Positions 7,325 through 8,891 of a stretch of DNA of 8,891 nt are shown piece by piece (the first letter of the stretch is position 1; the number at the start of each line of letters is the position of its first letter). A program made the translations under genes and the position numbers. This DNA is from Kiritimatiellia bacterium. GTDB taxonomy: Bacteria; Verrucomicrobiota; Kiritimatiellia; SLAD01. The notes beneath the pieces are model-generated. The model had not been told where the DNA came from. It saw only the letters and a list, made by a program, of their open reading frames with translations, and ran no database searches. The stretch is from NCBI GenBank assembly GCA_007134175.1, contig SLLF01000078.1, forward strand, positions 1-8,891, written 5' to 3'.

Positions 7325-8689
7325 TCATGTCGGCACGGCCAGCGTGCCGTTGTGGAACTCTATCACATGTCCCTTTTCAATCAACCAACTTAACGGTTGC
7401 AGCCACTCAGCCAGTTTGGCCGGGTCGTCATCCGCCGTCGGTTGCAGGTCGGCGATAAGCTGAGCGCGCGTACCGCCGGGATGCGTCTGTAACCATTGCA
7501 GTAATTCGCGAATGACGCGAATACCTGCGCCAGGATCAATAGGGTGGGGAGCGATGGGGGTCACAAATAACGACTGGTCGTTGGCCTGAAACAGGTGGAG
7601 CTTCATCCGTTTGAACGCACCGCGCAAGGCGCGGACCAGTGTCGCCGGATAACGCTGTTCACGAGCCCAAGCGGCGCGCAGCAGGGCCAGCAACGCGGGT
7701 TCCTGAATCGTTCGGGAAACGGGCCCGGGCACAACGGCCTTGTGGACGCGCGTTAGGTCCCGCGGCAGGATATGCGCGGCGATGTAGGCTTGGGCTGCTG
7801 TTTCCGACAAGGGTTCCGCCGCCACTTCCGCGCCGCTCCACTCGGCTAGCAATCGGTAGCGCGTTTCCTTGCACTGAGCGGCTTTCCACTCCTCGATGGC
7901 AGCGGGATCACGGACGGTTTCAATATGGCGTCGATAGTCGTCGAACGACATATGCCCGTAGTGCTGCGTATACCGGGCCTTTACGGCCGCGGTATAATCG
8001 TGGTGGTTGGGCGGCCCCAGCCATGCACCGCTCAGTCCGCAGCGGGCCACACAGACGAAGTGGCCGGCCGGTGCATCCTTCTCGATGGTCTCGGCCTCGA
8101 AGCAGCGCGTCAACGCCTTGGCGGCAACGTCGCGCCGTGCCCAGGCTTCGTCGTGGTAGACGAGTCCGGTCAACTTCGAGTGGTGGAACGATAAGGCATA
8201 AGCGCCACCGCGTTGGCGCTGGGCTTCGAAGCGCACGGCGTGCCACTGCGGCTGGGTCAAAAACAGGTGGGCCAGTTCCGGCAGCGGAAAGGCGTGCCGG
8301 GCCGCGCGAATATCAGCGGCCATCGTCGCTAGTTTCTGTTGATCGGGTAAAAAGGAAATCTGAATCGGCAAGCGAACAGGTGGGCGGGGTGGGGCGGCTC
8401 GGCGACTTTGGCGTGGATCGCGCCGCTGCGGCCTCTCGCCACGGCTCTCCCGCTGCGGCGGACGTGACCGGGGCGGGCGACCGCCGCCCGGCGGACGTGG
8501 TCCGCGATCGTCACGCCGGTGCCGGGAGGGTTCCTGCCGCCCGCGCGGCCGCCGTTCAGGCGCGCCGGTCGGCGCGTCGTGGTCGCGGTAAGGATCGGCA
8601 CCGGGTGGTTTACGGGCCCAGTCGGGCACGAAATTCAAATCCAGCAACGGGGCGTCGGCTGGGCTCTTGCTGGCGAGGGGATCAGTCAT
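7325..8689 (-). CDS. Hypothetical protein with Arg/Pro-rich N-terminal region and folded C-terminal domain
   Basis: 454 residues with no signal peptide or membrane helix, so cytoplasmic. The opening DLNFVPDWARKPPG (17-30) looks like a short conserved motif. Residues about 32-105 are low complexity and very rich in Arg, Pro and Gly, suggesting a disordered nucleic-acid-binding tail. The folded core (about 108-380) has distinctive stretches: PIQISFLPDQQKL (108-120), GHFVCVARCGLSGAWLGPPN (209-228) followed by HH, DDYRRHIETVRDPAAIEEWK (250-269), and RALRGAFKRMKLHLFQAN (353-370). The C-terminal 80 residues (VIRELLQWLQTHPGG, LSWLIEKGHVIEFHNGTLAV) resemble a winged helix with a beta-wing. I believe relatives occur in Verrucomicrobia and allied phyla, but no function is known to me. 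A role in RNA or DNA binding is inference. ATG 8689 has no good ribosome site. It is the first gene of the operon and diverges from the gene at 8794. Confidence 0.8.
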   Translation of the reverse strand: MTDPLASKSPADAPLLDLNFVPDWARKPPGADPYRDHDAPTGAPERRPRGRQEPSRHRRDDRGPRPPGGGRPPRSRPPQRESRGERPQRRDPRQSRRAAPPRPPVRLPIQISFLPDQQKLATMAADIRAARHAFPLPELAHLFLTQPQWHAVRFEAQRQRGGAYALSFHHSKLTGLVYHDEAWARRDVAAKALTRCFEAETIEKDAPAGHFVCVARCGLSGAWLGPPNHHDYTAAVKARYTQHYGHMSFDDYRRHIETVRDPAAIEEWKAAQCKETRYRLLAEWSGAEVAAEPLSETAAQAYIAAHILPRDLTRVHKAVVPGPVSRTIQEPALLALLRAAWAREQRYPATLVRALRGAFKRMKLHLFQANDQSLFVTPIAPHPIDPGAGIRVIRELLQWLQTHPGGTRAQLIADLQPTADDDPAKLAEWLQPLSWLIEKGHVIEFHNGTLAVPT

Positions 8690-8793
8690 AATTATCTTGG
8701 GTCACTCAAACACCGTGGTGTAGACTGTAGATACTGCGGCCCAATCTAGCGGTTGGTGCTGCATTACGCAATAGTATTAACAGGAATTTAATC
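8690..8793. promoter_or_regulatory. Divergent intergenic region
   Basis: This 104-bp region separates the minus-strand operon from the plus-strand gene and must hold both promoters unless they lie inside genes. It is clearly more AT-rich than its surroundings. It contains an inverted repeat ACACC-GT-GGTGT (8710-8721) and a direct repeat TGTAGA (8719-8724 and 8726-8731), either of which could bind a regulator. No convincing plus-strand promoter was found; TTGGGT (8697-8702) with TAGACT (8721-8726) is a weak candidate. Confidence 0.5.
8743..8771 (-). promoter_or_regulatory. Candidate sigma-70-type promoter for the seven-gene operon
   Basis: On the minus strand, TTGCGT (8766-8771) and TAGATT (8743-8748) are separated by exactly 17 nt. 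They match the -35 and -10 consensus at 3 and 4 of 6 positions. Transcription would start near 8736 and give a leader of about 47 nt. The match is modest and chance is possible. Confidence 0.3.
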
Positions 8794-8891
8794 ATGCTGA
8801 ACAATGCCGAACGCGTGCAGCGGGAGAAGTACACGTCTGCCATTACCTTGTCGGACATGGAAATCTTTATCTTTCCCGAGCTCATGTTCAG
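8794..8891 (+). CDS. Unidentified protein, N-terminal fragment cut by window edge
   Basis: Only the first 32 codons are in the window: MLNNAERVQREKYTSAITLS followed by DMEIFIFPELMF. The start ATG 8794 is supported by AGGA at 8782-8785, 8 nt upstream, and by the shift from AT-rich intergenic to coding-like sequence. There is no signal peptide. The beginning is a charged helix followed by the distinctive segment DMEIFIFPELMF. I do not recognise the family from this fragment. It is transcribed away from the large operon and may share regulation through the intergenic region. Confidence 0.65.
   Translation, partial: MLNNAERVQREKYTSAITLSDMEIFIFPELMF

Noticed and set aside
8395..8600. Repetitive GC-rich tract suggestive of a tandem repeat or array
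   Set aside because: It is imperfect and encodes the Arg/Pro/Gly-rich tail of the hypothetical protein; there is no regular repeat unit or spacer pattern, so it is not a CRISPR array or satellite.
7639..8691. 350-codon plus-strand open frame, very rich in Arg, Ala and Pro
   Set aside because: It is antisense to the 454-aa hypothetical; its composition is the complement of that gene's GC-rich codons and it has no ribosome site or domain.
8753..8780. Plus-strand TTGGTG with TATTAA as promoter of the divergent gene
   Set aside because: The implied transcription start would fall at or after the ribosome site at 8782-8785, so it could not serve that start.

Overview
The window is GC-rich bacterial DNA that is almost entirely coding. 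Gene content and protein style point to a member of the PVC superphylum, most likely Verrucomicrobiota or Kiritimatiellota. The indicators are an Arg/Pro-rich hypothetical with a conserved-looking core, a lipoprotein with a GHL10-type glycoside-hydrolase-like domain, and a secreted PPC/TPR protein beside an HflK/HflC pair. This placement is inference; there is no rRNA or other marker gene here.

Seven genes lie head to tail on the minus strand and fill positions 8689 down to 1, with junctions from a 22-bp gap to a 14-bp overlap, so they look like one operon. In transcription order they are: (1) a 454-aa unrecognised protein with an Arg/Pro-rich disordered N-terminal region and a folded C-terminal part (8689-7325); (2) a secreted LolA-like protein (7302-6544); (3) HflK (6531-5596); (4) HflC (5594-4497); (5) a 111-aa single-pass membrane protein with a Pro/Lys-rich tail (4500-4165); (6) a 778-aa lipoprotein with a jelly-roll-like domain, an amidotransferase-like domain and a GHL10-like barrel (4178-1842); (7) a secreted PPC-TPR-lectin-like protein that runs off the left edge (1824-1).

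A 104-bp intergenic region (8690-8793) separates this operon from a divergent plus-strand gene, of which only the first 32 codons are present (8794 to the right edge).

The likely theme is the cell envelope. An inner-membrane SPFH (HflK/HflC) scaffold is co-expressed with a LolA-like periplasmic lipid or lipoprotein carrier, a small membrane protein, and two exported proteins, one lipid-anchored. FtsH, the classical HflKC partner, is not encoded in the window. No tRNA, rRNA, CRISPR array, insertion sequence or convincing terminator was seen.
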